Position numbers and translations under genes: made by a program
Assembly: GCF_001425835.1 (NCBI RefSeq)
Contig: NZ_LMDP01000003.1
Coordinates: forward strand, 380,001-444,000
Direction of reading: 5' to 3'
DNA: 64,000 nucleotides
DNA from: Afipia sp. Root123D2
GTDB lineage: Bacteria > Pseudomonadota > Alphaproteobacteria > Rhizobiales > Xanthobacteraceae
Shown here: positions 25,498 to 36,512 of the stretch, piece after piece
Numbering within the stretch: the first letter of the stretch is position 1
How the letters are laid out: each line of letters opens with the position of its first letter
The notes under the pieces: generated by a model
Seen by the model: only the letters and a program-made list of their open reading frames with translations
Database searches by the model: none
Told to the model about the DNA's origin: nothing

Positions 25498-26505
25498 CGA
25501 TCAAAGTCACACGGAGCAAGCCTTGTTGCTCTAACTACACTTCTCCTCGGGCTTCCCGCCGCCGCTCACGCCGACCTGAAAATCTGCAACCGCATGAGCT
25601 ATGTGGTCGAGGCGGCGATCGGGATCGACGACAAGGGCGCCACCGCAACCCGCGGCTGGTTCCGGATTGACCCGGCGGCGTGCCGCGTCGTCGCGCAAGG
25701 CTCGTTGAATGTCGACCGACTCCTGCTCCACGCCCGGGCGCTGCCGGTGTACGGTGCGTCGCCGATTCCTCAAAGCGGCACCGACAATCTCTGCATCGCG
25801 CCGGATAATTTCATTATCGCCGCCGCGCGCGATTGCCGCGGCAAGCAAAGCGCTGCACCGTTCACCGAGGTCAAACCATCGACCGGCGAGGACGGGCACA
25901 CGACCGCCTATCTTGCGGAGGGCAGCGAATACGACGATGAGCAGGCGCGGCTCGCGGCGATTCAACGTCTGCTGGTGATCGCCGGCTACGATGCCGCGCC
26001 GATCGACGGTGTCGATGGCCCGAAGACTCAAGGCGCGCTGGCCTCGTTTCTCAAGGCGCATAATCTCACCCCTGACATCGTACAGGCGCCGAATTTCTTC
26101 CAGATCATGATCGACGCGGTGCAGGCGCCGAGCGGCCCCGGCGTCACTTGGTGCAATGATACGCGCTATCGCGTGATGGCGTCGATCGGCACCGAGGACG
26201 GCAAGGCCGTGACCACGCGCGGCTGGTACCGCATCGAACCCGGCAAATGCCTGCATCCCGACATTATCGGACAGCCGAAGCATGTTTTCAGTTTCGCCGA
26301 AGCCGTCGATAACGATGGCCGCACCATCAAGGTCGACGGCAAGCCGCTGAACTGGGGCGGGGGCACCACGCTTTGCACCCGTGAAAACCAGTTCGAAACC
26401 AACCAGCAGCGCGATTGCGACGCGCGCGGCTTCAACGCCACCGGCTATGCCACTGTCGACATCGGTACGGACAGCGGCAAGACGCTGAGATTTGGAATGC
26501 CATGA
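25492..26505 (+). CDS. Secreted DUF1036 protein with central peptidoglycan-binding-like domain
   Basis: 337 residues. A signal peptide (SLVALTTLLLGLPAAAHA) precedes a first DUF1036 domain (KICNRMSYVVEAAIGIDDKG...TRGWFRID). A helical segment with the PG_binding_1 look follows (AIQRLLVIAGYDAAPIDGVDGPKTQGALASF), then a second DUF1036 copy (WCNDTRYRVMASIGTEDGKAVTTRGWYRIE). The duplicated domain is clear from the repeated TRGWxRI and cysteine pattern. Periplasmic. The function of DUF1036 is not established. The two tandem ATG codons at 25492 and 25495 follow a GGAG that lies in the loop of a repeat hairpin. Confidence 0.88.
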   Translation: MMRSKSHGASLVALTTLLLGLPAAAHADLKICNRMSYVVEAAIGIDDKGATATRGWFRIDPAACRVVAQGSLNVDRLLLHARALPVYGASPIPQSGTDNLCIAPDNFIIAAARDCRGKQSAAPFTEVKPSTGEDGHTTAYLAEGSEYDDEQARLAAIQRLLVIAGYDAAPIDGVDGPKTQGALASFLKAHNLTPDIVQAPNFFQIMIDAVQAPSGPGVTWCNDTRYRVMASIGTEDGKAVTTRGWYRIEPGKCLHPDIIGQPKHVFSFAEAVDNDGRTIKVDGKPLNWGGGTTLCTRENQFETNQQRDCDARGFNATGYATVDIGTDSGKTLRFGMP

Positions 26506-27200
26506 TGCTTCATCCCAAACGCACCTTTGCCCACGTCGAGACGTGGGTGTTCGACCTCGACAACACACTGTATCCGCATCACGTCAACCTCTGGCAGCAG
26601 GTCGACGTGCGGATCAGGGATTTCGTCGCGCAATATCTCAAGGTGCCGAAAGAAGAAGCGTTCAAGATTCAAAAGGACTATTACCGCCGCTACGGCACCA
26701 CCATGCGCGGCATGATGACCGAGCACGGCCTCAACGCCGATGACTTCCTTGCCTACGTCCACGAGATCGACCATTCGCCGCTCGAACCCAACCCGGCGAT
26801 GGGTGCGGCGATCGAAAAGCTGCCGGGCCGCAAGCTGATCCTGACCAATGGCTCGCGCGCCCATGCCGGCAAGGTGCTGGAGCGTCTCGGCATTGGCGAA
26901 CATTTCGAGGACGTGTTCGATATCGTCTCTGCCGAACTAGAACCCAAGCCCGCGCACCGGACCTATCAGCGCTTCCTCAAGCTGCACGGCGTTGATCCGG
27001 CGAAGGCGGCGATGTTCGAGGACCTCGCCCGCAATCTCGTGGTGCCACATGATCTCGGCATGACAACGACGCTGGTAGTGCCGGGCGGCACCAAGAACGT
27101 GGTCCGCGAGGACTGGGAACTGGAAGGTCGTGACGCCGCCTATGTCGATCACATCACCGACGATCTAACCGGGTTTCTGCAAAATCTGCTTACCCAATAG
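26502..27200 (+). CDS. HAD-family pyrimidine 5'-nucleotidase-like phosphatase
   Basis: 232 residues. The HAD motif I nucleophile is FDLDNTLY (DxDxT) at about 18-25, motif II is LTNGS, and motif III/IV is MFEDLARNL. The family (pyrimidine 5'-nucleotidase, SDT1-like subgroup) dephosphorylates nucleoside or sugar phosphates in the cytoplasm. The start overlaps the DUF1036 stop (ATGA), so the two are coupled although their products act in different compartments. The ATG at 26505 is an equal alternative. Confidence 0.88.
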   Translation: MMLHPKRTFAHVETWVFDLDNTLYPHHVNLWQQVDVRIRDFVAQYLKVPKEEAFKIQKDYYRRYGTTMRGMMTEHGLNADDFLAYVHEIDHSPLEPNPAMGAAIEKLPGRKLILTNGSRAHAGKVLERLGIGEHFEDVFDIVSAELEPKPAHRTYQRFLKLHGVDPAKAAMFEDLARNLVVPHDLGMTTTLVVPGGTKNVVREDWELEGRDAAYVDHITDDLTGFLQNLLTQ

Positions 27201-27297
27201 GACTGCGCGGCCACCTTCCCCGCTTGACTCACGGTCGCCAAATCCCGACAAAAGCACACGTTTGCCTGCCGTTTCGGCCATTTTCCAAGGAATTAAA

Positions 27298-28143
<846 letters not shown>

Positions 28144-28174
28144 GATTTCGTGCCGAACGTCCCTGTGTTTCGAT

Positions 28175-28260
28175 GTCATTGCCGGGCTTGAACTCGGCAA
28201 TCTGACAAGGGACGCAAGTGCCAACCTGATCGAGATCACCGGGACAAGCCCGGTGATGAT
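28175..28260. repeat. Two-hairpin dispersed repeat (divergent copy)
   Basis: First stem ATTGCCG / CGGCAAT (28178-28184, 28195-28201). Second stem ATCACCGGG / CCCGGTGAT (28235-28243, 28249-28257) with loop ACAAG. Compared with the copies at 25411 and 31697, both arms of the second stem have changed together (GGCC to CACC, paired with GGCC to GGTG), so pairing is kept. Confidence 0.7.
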
Positions 28261-28273
28261 AAATGAGAGTTCA

Positions 28274-29431
28274 ATGCCAACCGACGCCGTCACCCTCACC
28301 CGCGATCTGGTCCGCTGCGCATCGGTGACGCCGGCAGAGGGCGGTGCGCTCGGCGTGCTTGAACGCGAACTCAAGGCTGCGGGCTTCGAGGTCCATCGCG
28401 TCACCTTCAGCGAGCCGGGCGCCGACGACGTCGAGAACCTCTACGCCCGGATCGGCACCGGCGCGCCGCACATCACCTTCGCCGGCCACACCGACGTGGT
28501 GCCGCCCGGCGACGACGCGGCGTGGAGCCACGGCGCGTTCTCCGGCGACATCAAGGACGGCGTGCTATTCGGACGCGGTGCGGTCGACATGAAGGGCGCG
28601 ATCGCCTGTTCGGTGGCCGCGACGCTGGATTATCTTGCAGCCAACGACGGCCAGCCCAAAGGCTCGATCTCGTTCCTCATCACCGGCGACGAAGAAGGCA
28701 TTGCCGTCAACGGCACGGTGAAGTTGCTGCAATGGGCGGCAGAGCGCGGCGAAAAATTCGATCATTGCGTGCTCGGTGAACCCAGCAACGTCAACGAGCT
28801 TGGCGACTGCATCAAGATCGGCCGCCGCGGCTCGCTGTCCGGCACGCTGATCGTCGATGGTGTGCAGGGCCACGTCGCTTATCCGCACCGTGCCTCCAAT
28901 CCCGTGCCCGACGTCGCAACGCTGGTCGCGGCGTTGTCCACCGAGCCGCTCGATCAGGGTACCGAACATTTCCAGCCGTCGAATCTCGAATTTACTTCGC
29001 TCGACGTCGGCAATCGCGCGTGGAACGTGATCCCTGCGCAGGCGCGCGCACGTTTCAACATCCGCCATAACGATTGCCACACACAGGACTCGCTGCGCGA
29101 GTTGATCGAGGCGCGGGTCGCGAAGGCCAGCGGTAATCGGATCAAGGCGCATATCGTGTGGGAGCCGTCCAACGCCAACGTGTTCCGCACCAAGCCCGGC
29201 GCATTCACCGACCTCGTGGTGGCGGCAATCGAGGAAGAAACCGGACGCAAGCCCGATCTCAACACCGGCGGCGGCACCTCCGACGCGCGCTTCATCACCA
29301 ATTATTGCCCGGTACTGGAATTCGGCCTCGTCGGCCAGACCATGCATCAGGTGGACGAGCGCACGCCGGTGATCGATCTTGAGCGGTTGAAGAAAATCTA
29401 TCGCGGCGTGCTGGACCGCTATTTTGCGTGA
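28274..29431 (+). CDS. dapE: Succinyl-diaminopimelate desuccinylase
   Basis: 385 residues, M20 metallopeptidase family. It removes succinate from N-succinyl-LL-diaminopimelate. Zinc-site motifs are visible: [12 protein letters not shown] (His and Asp), [16 protein letters not shown] (catalytic Glu pair), and a C-terminal [11 protein letters not shown]. The [10 protein letters not shown] segment is typical of DapE. The ATG at 28274 is preferred because upstream codons lie in the repeat element. The stop overlaps the next gene's GTG. Confidence 0.95.
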   Translation: MPTDAVTLTRDLVRCASVTPAEGGALGVLERELKAAGFEVHRVTFSEPGADDVENLYARIGTGAPHITFAGHTDVVPPGDDAAWSHGAFSGDIKDGVLFGRGAVDMKGAIACSVAATLDYLAANDGQPKGSISFLITGDEEGIAVNGTVKLLQWAAERGEKFDHCVLGEPSNVNELGDCIKIGRRGSLSGTLIVDGVQGHVAYPHRASNPVPDVATLVAALSTEPLDQGTEHFQPSNLEFTSLDVGNRAWNVIPAQARARFNIRHNDCHTQDSLRELIEARVAKASGNRIKAHIVWEPSNANVFRTKPGAFTDLVVAAIEEETGRKPDLNTGGGTSDARFITNYCPVLEFGLVGQTMHQVDERTPVIDLERLKKIYRGVLDRYFA

Positions 29432-29994
29432 GCGGCGTTCTCGTTCTCACCGCGCTTGAGAGCGAGTTGAAAGCCTCGCGCGCGCCTGACGGTGTGAAAG
29501 TGATCTATACCGGCGTCGGCAAGATCAACACCGCGATGGCGACCACTGCCGCGCTCCTCGCCGGCAAGCCGCGCCTCGTCGTCAACTATGGCACCGCCGG
29601 CAAAATCGCGGAAGGTCTACATGGTCTATCGGAGGTCGCGCGCGTGATCCAGCGCGACATGATGGCGATGCCGCTGGCTCCGCGCGGTGTGACGCCGCTA
29701 TGCGACGACGCGACTGTGCTGACGTCAGGCTTCGGCACCGTGGTGTGCGGCACCGGCGACAGCTTCGTCACCGCGACCGATCCATGGTTGATCGAAAACA
29801 AGGTCGATCTGGTCGACATGGAGCTGTTCGCCATCGCTCATGTCTGCAAGTCCTATGACGTGCCGTGGCGCGCGTTCAAATTCATCACCGATGACGCCAA
29901 CGATTTCGCCCACGAACACTGGACCGCCAACCTGGCAAACGGCGAAGACCTGTTCTGGGATGCGCTGACCCGCGACGTTCTCGGCCGTCAGTAA
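29428..29994 (+). CDS. Nucleosidase, MTA/SAH nucleosidase-like (phosphorylase fold)
   Basis: 188 residues, PNP_UDP_1 fold, shorter than the usual ~230 of MtnN. It shows [17 protein letters not shown] near the N-terminus, a nucleoside-binding glutamate in [11 protein letters not shown] and the catalytic aspartate in [10 protein letters not shown]. It probably hydrolyses methylthioadenosine, S-adenosylhomocysteine or a related nucleoside in the cytoplasm. The start is a GTG overlapping the dapE stop. It runs 7 bp into the convergent truA end. Confidence 0.82.
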   Translation: MSGVLVLTALESELKASRAPDGVKVIYTGVGKINTAMATTAALLAGKPRLVVNYGTAGKIAEGLHGLSEVARVIQRDMMAMPLAPRGVTPLCDDATVLTSGFGTVVCGTGDSFVTATDPWLIENKVDLVDMELFAIAHVCKSYDVPWRAFKFITDDANDFAHEHWTANLANGEDLFWDALTRDVLGRQ

Positions 29995-30725
29995 TCCACC
30001 CGTACCAGATAAAGCCCATCCGGCGGAGCGACGGGACCGCACGCGGCACGATCGCGCGCATCGAGCGCCGCGCGCATATCCTTCGCGCTCCACTTGCCGT
30101 GACCGACCCAGACCAGCGAGCCAACCATCGAGCGCACCTGGCTGTGCAGGAACGAGCGCGCCGAGGTGACGATGTGCACCTCATCGCCCTCCCGCGAGAC
30201 GTTCAACACATCGAGCGTCTTGTCCGGCGACTTCGCCTGACATTCGGTGTCGCGGAAGGTGGTGAAGTCGTGTTTGCCGATCAGCACCTGCGCGGCCTCA
30301 TGCATTGCCGCGACATCGAGCGGCCGCGCCACGCGCCAAGCCTGGTTCACGCCGAGGGCGAGGTTCGCACGGCGGTTGGCAATGCGATAGAGATAGTGCC
30401 GCCGGATCGCCGAGAACCGCGCCTCGAATGTGTCCGGCACGATCTCCGCCGACAGCACCCCGATCGGATGCGGCCGCAGATGAGCGTTCAGCGCATCCCG
30501 CACGCGATCGGCACGATAGTCCTTCGCCAGATCGATATGCGCGATCTGTGCCAGCGCGTGCACACCGGCATCGGTTCGGCCCGCTCCATGAACGCGGACA
30601 TTGTCGCCGGTCATCGCCTTGACGGCCGCTTCCAGCGCGCCCTGCACCGAGGGCCCATTGTCCTGATACTGCCAGCCGCAGAACGGCGTGCCGTCATATT
30701 CGATGGTGAGCTTGTAGCGCGGCAT
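29988..30725 (-). CDS. truA: tRNA pseudouridine(38-40) synthase TruA
   Basis: 245 residues. The catalytic aspartate lies in [11 protein letters not shown], and the N-terminus [15 protein letters not shown] is diagnostic. The enzyme makes pseudouridine at tRNA positions 38-40. The ATG at 30725 overlaps the fmt stop (TAATG); a longer frame that begins inside fmt is rejected. Transcribed after fmt. Confidence 0.96.
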   Translation of the reverse strand: MPRYKLTIEYDGTPFCGWQYQDNGPSVQGALEAAVKAMTGDNVRVHGAGRTDAGVHALAQIAHIDLAKDYRADRVRDALNAHLRPHPIGVLSAEIVPDTFEARFSAIRRHYLYRIANRRANLALGVNQAWRVARPLDVAAMHEAAQVLIGKHDFTTFRDTECQAKSPDKTLDVLNVSREGDEVHIVTSARSFLHSQVRSMVGSLVWVGHGKWSAKDMRAALDARDRAACGPVAPPDGLYLVRVDY

Positions 30726-31657
30726 TATCCCACCCGCGCTGGCGGCTTCAGCGGCGTACCGCGCAGGAAGTCTGGCGCCTTCATCGGCTGCTTGCCGGCG
30801 CGCTGCAGTTCGAGCACGCGAATCGCGCCCTCGCCGCAAGCGATAATGAGATCGTCGCCCAGCAATTCACCCGGCACGCCCGCGCCTTTCGCCAGTTCGC
30901 AGCGCAGGATTTTCACTCGCACTTGCTCACCCTCGATCGGCACTTCGCACCACGCACCGGGAAACGGCGACAGGCCGTGAATGTGGCGCAGCACGTCGCG
31001 CGCGGGTTTGGCCCAGTCGATCCTTGCTTCCGCCTTGTCAATCTTGGCGGCGTAGGTGACGCCCTGCTCGCACTGTCTGGTGAGTTGCAATTTGCCGCGC
31101 TCCAGCGCGCCGATCGCCCGCACCATCTGATCGGCGCCGAGCGGCGCCAGAGCATCGTGCAAATCATGCGCGGTCATGATGTCAGTAACCGGAATGCGCT
31201 CGGCCATCGCCACATCGCCGGTGTCGAGCCCGACATCCATCTTCATCACCATCACGCCGCTTTCGACATCACCGGCCATGATGGCGCGGTTGAGCGGCGC
31301 AGCACCGCGCCAGCGCGGCAGCAGCGAGGCATGAAGATTGAAACAGCCGAGCGGCACCGCCTCGAGAATGTTCTGCGGCAGGATCAGGCCATAGGCGACG
31401 ACCACCGCAGCGTCGGCATTGTGGGCACGGAATTCAGCTTCGGCTTCGGGGGTTTTCAGCGTCTTCGGCGTCAACACCGGAATGTTCAGGCGCCGCGCCT
31501 CCTGCTCCACCGGCGTCACCTGCATCTTCATGCCGCGGCCCGCGGGCTTCGGCGCGCGGGTATAGACCGCCGCGATCTCGTGACCGTGAGCCACAAGTTC
31601 GAGCAGGGTCGGCACCGCGAAATCCGGCGTGCCCATGAAAATCAGACGAAGCGGCAT
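30725..31657 (-). CDS. fmt: Methionyl-tRNA formyltransferase
   Basis: 310 residues. It formylates initiator Met-tRNA using 10-formyl-THF. The N-terminus [16 protein letters not shown], the folate-binding region [15 protein letters not shown] (here [15 protein letters not shown]), and the C-terminal anticodon-side OB-like domain are present. It sits between def and truA in the usual def-fmt-truA order, though here a repeat of about 145 bp separates it from def. Confidence 0.96.
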   Translation of the reverse strand: MPLRLIFMGTPDFAVPTLLELVAHGHEIAAVYTRAPKPAGRGMKMQVTPVEQEARRLNIPVLTPKTLKTPEAEAEFRAHNADAAVVVAYGLILPQNILEAVPLGCFNLHASLLPRWRGAAPLNRAIMAGDVESGVMVMKMDVGLDTGDVAMAERIPVTDIMTAHDLHDALAPLGADQMVRAIGALERGKLQLTRQCEQGVTYAAKIDKAEARIDWAKPARDVLRHIHGLSPFPGAWCEVPIEGEQVRVKILRCELAKGAGVPGELLGDDLIIACGEGAIRVLELQRAGKQPMKAPDFLRGTPLKPPARVG

Positions 31658-31696
31658 ATTGCGGATTTGTTCCTAGCAGGTTTGGTCTTCTACTCT

Positions 31697-31781
31697 GTCA
31701 TGCCCGCGCTGTCGTGGGCATCCACGTCGTCCTGGAGTGCTGGCAAGAACGTGGATGGCCGGGTCAAGCCCGGCCATGACG
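31697..31781. repeat. Two-hairpin dispersed repeat between def and fmt
   Basis: First stem ATGCCCGCG / CGTGGGCAT (31700-31708, 31713-31721; one G-T pair) and second stem ATGGCCGGG / CCCGGCCAT (31755-31763, 31769-31777) with loop TCAAG. It lies within the def-fmt gap and may end or stabilise the def mRNA. Confidence 0.8.
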
Positions 31782-31801
31782 ATTTTGAAACACGCCGTCA
31801 G

Positions 31802-32317
31802 CTATTTCGCCGCGAGCTTGGCGGCCTTCTTGAATTTTTTCCCCACCATGTCGCGCTTCAGCTTCGACAGGTAATCGACGAACAGCACACCGTTGAGATG
31901 ATCGATCTCATGCTGGATGCAGGTGGCGTAAAGGCCATCGGCATCCTCCTCCTGGACTTTCCCGTGAATATCCATGAAGCGCACGCGCACCCGCGCCGGC
32001 CGCTCGACCTCCTCGTAGTATTCGGGGATCGAGAGGCAGCCTTCCTCGTAGACCGAAAATTCCTCGGACGACGACAGGATTTCCGGGTTGATGAAGACAC
32101 GCGGATCGCTCTCGCCTTCCTTCTTCGACAGATCCATGGTGATCAGCCGGAGCGGCTGCGCGACCTGGATCGCGGCCAGCCCGATGCCGGGCGCGTCGTA
32201 CATGGTCTCGAGCATGTCGTCGGCGAGCGCGCGGATTTCCGGCGTGATCTTCTCGATGGGCTTGGAGACGAGCCGAAGCTGCGTGTCCGGCAGAATGATG
32301 ATGTCGCGAATGGCCAT
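31802..32317 (-). CDS. def: Peptide deformylase
   Basis: 171 residues. It removes the formyl group from nascent proteins. All three metal motifs are present: [17 protein letters not shown] (metal Cys) and QHEIDHLNG (metal His pair with catalytic Glu). The ATG at 32317 begins [11 protein letters not shown], as in homologues; an upstream in-frame start is not favoured. First gene ahead of fmt and truA. Its promoter region is shared with rmuC and contains a CtrA-like box. Confidence 0.96.
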   Translation of the reverse strand: MAIRDIIILPDTQLRLVSKPIEKITPEIRALADDMLETMYDAPGIGLAAIQVAQPLRLITMDLSKKEGESDPRVFINPEILSSSEEFSVYEEGCLSIPEYYEEVERPARVRVRFMDIHGKVQEEDADGLYATCIQHEIDHLNGVLFVDYLSKLKRDMVGKKFKKAAKLAAK

Positions 32318-32395
32318 GAAGGGCGATGTAATGGGCGCCGTTGGCGGGGTCAAATCCCTTGTCGCGCAATGCCTTCCTACCGGGCGCAATACCCG

Positions 32396-32411
32396 TTAAC
32401 TCCGCATTAAC
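32396..32411. promoter_or_regulatory. CtrA-like box between def and rmuC
   Basis: TTAA-N7-TTAAC (TTAACTCCGCATTAAC) is an exact fit to the alphaproteobacterial cell-cycle regulator CtrA consensus. It is 79 bp from the def start and 80 bp from the rmuC start. A second single TTAACC lies at about 32431. Confidence 0.55.
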
Positions 32412-32490
32412 CATAAAAATCAGTGGTTTATTAACCATATTTGTTCTTCTTTTGTTCTATTTCCTCTTCGAATCGTGCTAGATTGGCGTC

Positions 32491-33696
32491 ATGAACGACA
32501 TCCTTTTCATGATCGGCGATCTGCCGGTTCACACCGGTGCTGCCCTGATCGCCTTCGGCGCACTGTCGCTCATCCTCCTGCTCATCATTGCCATCATCAT
32601 CGCCCGCTCCGGCCGACGCGGCGCCGAGACGGCGATGGCGCAGGCCATTCGTGCCGACGAACTCGAGGAGCGCTTGAGCGAAGTGCTGCGCATCCAGAAC
32701 GAGGCGACAGGCCGCGTCCACGAAATGGGACAGGCGCTGGTCGGGCGGCAGGCGGAAATGGCGCGCGCCGTCAACGAGCGGCTGGATTCGGTGACTCACC
32801 GCGTCGGCCAATCGATGGAAAACACCACACGCAGCACGATGGATTCGCTGCGCGTCCTGCATGAGCGTCTCGGCATTATCGACAACGCCCACAAGAATCT
32901 CACCGACCTGACCTCGCAGGTGACGACGCTGCGCGACGTGCTGGCCAACAAGCAGTCGCGCGGCGCATTCGGGCAGGCGCGGATGGAAGCGATCGTGCAG
33001 GACGGCATGCCGAAAGGCGCGTTCGCGTTCCAGCACACGCTGTCCACCGGCAAGCGGCCAGACTGTGTGGTGTTCCTGCCCGATCAGCGGCCGCTGTGTA
33101 TCGATGCGAAATTTCCGCTTGAGGCAGTCACGGCGCTTCGCGACGCGCGCTCCGACGACGAAAAGAAATACGCCACGCAACGGCTTCGTCAGGACGTGAT
33201 GAAGCACGTCAGCGATATTGCCGACAAGTATCTCATTCCCGGCGAAACCCAGGACACGGCGCTGATGTTCGTGCCCTCGGAGTCCGTGTACGCCGAAATC
33301 CACGACGGCTTCGACGACGTGATCCAGAAGGCCTATCGCGCCCGTGTCGTGTTGGTGTCGCCGTCGCTTTTGATGCTTGCCATTCAGGTGATGCAGCAGA
33401 TCCTGAAGGACGCGCGGATGCGCGATGCCGCCGATCAGATCCGCACCGAAGTCATGAACATGATGGGCGACGTCGAGCGGCTGCGCGATCGCGTCAGCAA
33501 ACTCGGCGGCCATTTCGATCAGGTCAACGAGGATGTCCGTCAGGTGCTGATCTCTGTCAACAAGATCGGCAAACGCGCTGCCAAGATTGAGGAACTCGAT
33601 TTCGAGAAGACCGATACAGCCGAGACAGCCGAGACGCCAAAGGCCAGCGCACCGGAACTGTTCGCCTCTCCCCGCAAGCTGCAGGCAGGCGAATAG
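32491..33696 (+). CDS. rmuC: DNA recombination protein RmuC homolog
   Basis: 401 residues. An N-terminal membrane helix (LILLLIIAIIIA) is followed by a coiled-coil region (about 45-150) and the RmuC domain with its nuclease-like core (LPDQRPLCIDAKFPLEAV...). RmuC limits DNA inversions and rearrangements, probably as a membrane-tethered PD-(D/E)xK-fold protein. The Asp and Lys of the core (IDAKFP) are seen. It is divergent from def. Confidence 0.93.
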   Translation: MNDILFMIGDLPVHTGAALIAFGALSLILLLIIAIIIARSGRRGAETAMAQAIRADELEERLSEVLRIQNEATGRVHEMGQALVGRQAEMARAVNERLDSVTHRVGQSMENTTRSTMDSLRVLHERLGIIDNAHKNLTDLTSQVTTLRDVLANKQSRGAFGQARMEAIVQDGMPKGAFAFQHTLSTGKRPDCVVFLPDQRPLCIDAKFPLEAVTALRDARSDDEKKYATQRLRQDVMKHVSDIADKYLIPGETQDTALMFVPSESVYAEIHDGFDDVIQKAYRARVVLVSPSLLMLAIQVMQQILKDARMRDAADQIRTEVMNMMGDVERLRDRVSKLGGHFDQVNEDVRQVLISVNKIGKRAAKIEELDFEKTDTAETAETPKASAPELFASPRKLQAGE

Positions 33697-33740
33697 CCGC
33701 AGCCAGTGGCGGCACCCACCCAAATCAGTTAGGTGGGAGC

Positions 33741-35093
33741 ATGGCCGTCACACCCGAGCAGTCCGCGCAGCCGTCCCGCCCGTCATGGCGTGAAACGCTG
33801 GCCGTCTATCTCCAGCCACGGGTGCTGATCGTCCTGTTCCTCGGATTCTCGTCCGGGCTGCCGCTGGCGCTGTCGGGCTCGACCCTGCTGGTGTGGATGC
33901 GCGAATCCGGCGTCGATCTCGGGACCATCGGCCTGTTTGCACTGGTCGGCACGCCCTACACCCTGAAATTTCTCTGGGCGCCGCTGGTCGACGCGCTGCA
34001 TGTCCCGTTTCTCACCCAGGTGCTGGGCCGCCGCCGTGGCTGGCTGGTGCTGTCGCAATTGCTGCTGATTGTCGCCATCCTGCTGCTGGCGCTCACCGAT
34101 CCGGCTCGCTCGCCGTTCTACGTCGCCTGCGGCGCGCTGCTGGTAGCGGCAGCCTCGTCAACCCAGGATATCGTGGTCGATGCCTTCCGCGTCGAAAGCC
34201 TGCCGGAGAGCGAACAGGCGGCCGGCATGGCCTCCTATGTCGCGGCCTATCGCATCGGCATGCTGGTTTCCACCGCCGGCGCGCTTTTCATGGTCAGCGC
34301 GTTCGAATCCACCGGCCTGCCGCGCACCACGGCGTGGATGTGGGGCTATGTGGCGATGGCCGGGCTGGTGCTGATCGGCACGTTGACCGCGCTGCTTGCA
34401 ACCGAACCGGAACAATCGCGCCGTGCCGAGGCGGCTACATCCGGCGAAAGCGCTTTCAACCGCGTGCTGACGGCGGCAATCGGTGCGTTCTCGGAATTCC
34501 TCGGCCGCAAGGATGCATGGGCGGTGCTCTCCTTCGTGGTGCTCTTCAAGTTCACCGACGCGTTCTCCGGCACCATGACTGCGCCGTTCGTGATCGATCT
34601 CGGCTTCACCCGCAACGACTATGCCGCCATCGTCAAAGGCGTCGGCCTCGCCGCAACCCTGATCGGTGGCTTCGCCGGCGGCTTTCTGGCTCGCGCCTAT
34701 CCGCTCACCACCTGTCTGTGGATCGGCGGCGTGCTGCAGGCGATCGCCAACCTGTCGTTCTCGTGGCTTGCCATCGTCGGCGTCAACCAGTGGGCGCTGG
34801 CGTTCGCGATCACCGCGGAGAATTTCACCAGCGCCATCGGCACCGTGATCTTCGTCGCCTATCTGTCGGCGCTGTGCCGCAACCCACTGCACACTGCGAC
34901 GCAATATGCATTGCTCACCGCACTCGCTGCCGTCGGCCGCACCTATCTGTCGTCCGGCGCGGGATATGTGGCGAAAGCGACCGGCTGGCCGTTGTTCTTC
35001 GTGATCTGTGTGCTGGTCGCGATCCCCAGCCTGTTCCTGCTCGCAAGGCTGCAGAGGCGCGGCCATTTCGACACGCTCGGGAAAACGAACTGA
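33741..35093 (+). CDS. ampG: AmpG-type muropeptide MFS permease
   Basis: 450 residues and about 12-14 hydrophobic helices, MFS superfamily, AmpG branch. The family start is PRVLIVLFLGFSSGLPLALSGSTL. LWAPLVDALHVPFL and QDIVVDAFRVE are also conserved, the aspartate-rich motif being typical of AmpG. It imports anhydro-muropeptides for peptidoglycan recycling and can feed beta-lactamase induction. The ATG has AGGTGGGAG upstream. It is convergent with the small protein gene downstream. Confidence 0.9.
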   Translation: MAVTPEQSAQPSRPSWRETLAVYLQPRVLIVLFLGFSSGLPLALSGSTLLVWMRESGVDLGTIGLFALVGTPYTLKFLWAPLVDALHVPFLTQVLGRRRGWLVLSQLLLIVAILLLALTDPARSPFYVACGALLVAAASSTQDIVVDAFRVESLPESEQAAGMASYVAAYRIGMLVSTAGALFMVSAFESTGLPRTTAWMWGYVAMAGLVLIGTLTALLATEPEQSRRAEAATSGESAFNRVLTAAIGAFSEFLGRKDAWAVLSFVVLFKFTDAFSGTMTAPFVIDLGFTRNDYAAIVKGVGLAATLIGGFAGGFLARAYPLTTCLWIGGVLQAIANLSFSWLAIVGVNQWALAFAITAENFTSAIGTVIFVAYLSALCRNPLHTATQYALLTALAAVGRTYLSSGAGYVAKATGWPLFFVICVLVAIPSLFLLARLQRRGHFDTLGKTN

Positions 35094-35099
35094 CGCCGC

Positions 35100-35528
35100 T
35101 TAGCGCTTCGTCAGCAGGCTCCATTTGGAGACGATTGCATCGCTGAGTTGACCGGCCGCGTTCGAGCAGGACAGTTCTTCCGCCTTCAGCACCACGGTCT
35201 TTCCGAGGAACGGCTTCAGCACCGCCACCTCGGCGGCGTCGCTTGTGACGATCTGGAAGGTTTCGGGCCCGGTTTCGAGATTGCATAGCCCGCCGGGCGC
35301 GGGAAGGCTGCGCGGCTCGCTGGTGAGTTGATAGACCACCACGCGCTTCTTGCGCGGCCCGCTGCGCGTCGCGGTCAGTTCGCCGGACAGCACACCACCG
35401 TCTTTCAAAGGTTTCGGCTTCTGCGCCGATGCGTCGGCGGCGAACGTCACGGCCAGACAGAATGCGAGCATGACCGCAGCGACGGATCGTACCGGAACTC
35501 GAAAAGCATCGGGTAACGTGGAAAGCAT
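35100..35528 (-). CDS. Secreted protein of unknown function
   Basis: 142 residues with an N-terminal signal peptide (SVAAVMLAFCLAVTFAADASA). The mature part is basic at first (KPKPLKDG), has two cysteines (GLCNLET and LSCSNAAG) that could form a disulfide, and has no motif I recognise. It follows recR on the same strand after 35 bp and may be its operon partner. The function is unknown. Confidence 0.75.
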   Translation of the reverse strand: MLSTLPDAFRVPVRSVAAVMLAFCLAVTFAADASAQKPKPLKDGGVLSGELTATRSGPRKKRVVVYQLTSEPRSLPAPGGLCNLETGPETFQIVTSDAAEVAVLKPFLGKTVVLKAEELSCSNAAGQLSDAIVSKWSLLTKR

Positions 35529-35563
35529 CTATTCGACCTGTCGTATCGTTCAACTCGTGGATT

Positions 35564-36169
35564 TCAGAACAGCGTCCGCTGCCGCATCGCCGCCGACAAC
35601 GTGCCTTCATCGAGATAGTCGAGTTCACCGCCGACCGGCACGCCGTGGGCAAGCCGCGTCACCTTGACGTCGGCCTCCTGCAAGAGATCGGTGATGTAGT
35701 GCGCCGTGGTCTGGCCGTCGACCGTCGCGTTCAACGCGAGGATGATTTCCGTCACCTGCGAATCAAGTGCGCGCGTCACCAGCGCATCGATCGTCAGGTC
35801 CTGAGGGCCGATGCCGTCGAGCGGCGACAGAGTAGCACCAAGCACGTGATAGCGCCCGGTGGTGGCATTGGCGCGCTCCAGCGCCCACAGATCGGCGACG
35901 TCCGCCACCACCACGATGATCGATGGATCGCGACGCGGATCGGTACAGACCGTGCAGGGGTTCTGGGTATCGATATTTCCGCAGGTGCGACAGACCTGAA
36001 TTTTCTCGATCGCGACCTGCAGCGCCGACGACAGCGGCGTCATCAGCGCCTCGCGCTTCTTGATCAAATGCAGCGCCGCGCGCCGGGCCGAGCGCGGGCC
36101 AAGGCCCGGCAGCCGCGCCAGCAACTGGATCAGTTTCTCGATTTCAGGTCCGGCAACCGCAGCAGCCAT
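35564..36169 (-). CDS. recR: Recombination mediator RecR
   Basis: 201 residues. The N-terminal helix-hairpin-helix ([19 protein letters not shown]), a four-cysteine zinc finger ([16 protein letters not shown]) and a Toprim domain ([13 protein letters not shown]) appear in the RecR order. With RecO it loads RecA on gaps. It lies 1 bp after ybaB, in the conserved dnaX-ybaB-recR block. Confidence 0.96.
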   Translation of the reverse strand: MAAAVAGPEIEKLIQLLARLPGLGPRSARRAALHLIKKREALMTPLSSALQVAIEKIQVCRTCGNIDTQNPCTVCTDPRRDPSIIVVVADVADLWALERANATTGRYHVLGATLSPLDGIGPQDLTIDALVTRALDSQVTEIILALNATVDGQTTAHYITDLLQEADVKVTRLAHGVPVGGELDYLDEGTLSAAMRQRTLF

Positions 36170-36170
36170 A

Positions 36171-36491
36171 CTAGCCGAGGCCCAATCCCGGCGGCAGACC
36201 GAGCCCGCCGGTCAGCGCCTGCATCTTCTCCTGCATCGCCGCTTCCGCCTTGCGGCGCGCGTCGTTATGCGCGGTGACGAGCAGGTCCTCGAGGATTTCG
36301 CGCTCCTCAACCTTGATTAGCAACGGATCGATGCTGACCGCCTTTGCTTCACCCTTCGCCGTCATGCGCACGGTGACCATACCGCCGCCGGCAACGCCCT
36401 CGACCTCAACGTGTTCGAGTTCGTCCTGCAGCGCCTTCATCTTCGATTGCAGTTGCGCCGCCTGCTTCATCATGCCGAGAAAATCAGCCAT
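36171..36491 (-). CDS. YbaB/EbfC nucleoid-associated protein
   Basis: 106 residues and full length. The family pattern [19 protein letters not shown], then [18 protein letters not shown], is clear. It binds DNA as a dimer. It lies between dnaX and recR, the standard bacterial arrangement. Confidence 0.95.
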   Translation of the reverse strand: MADFLGMMKQAAQLQSKMKALQDELEHVEVEGVAGGGMVTVRMTAKGEAKAVSIDPLLIKVEEREILEDLLVTAHNDARRKAEAAMQEKMQALTGGLGLPPGLGLG

Positions 36492-36512
36492 GCGGTATCC
36501 TTCTTGAATTTG

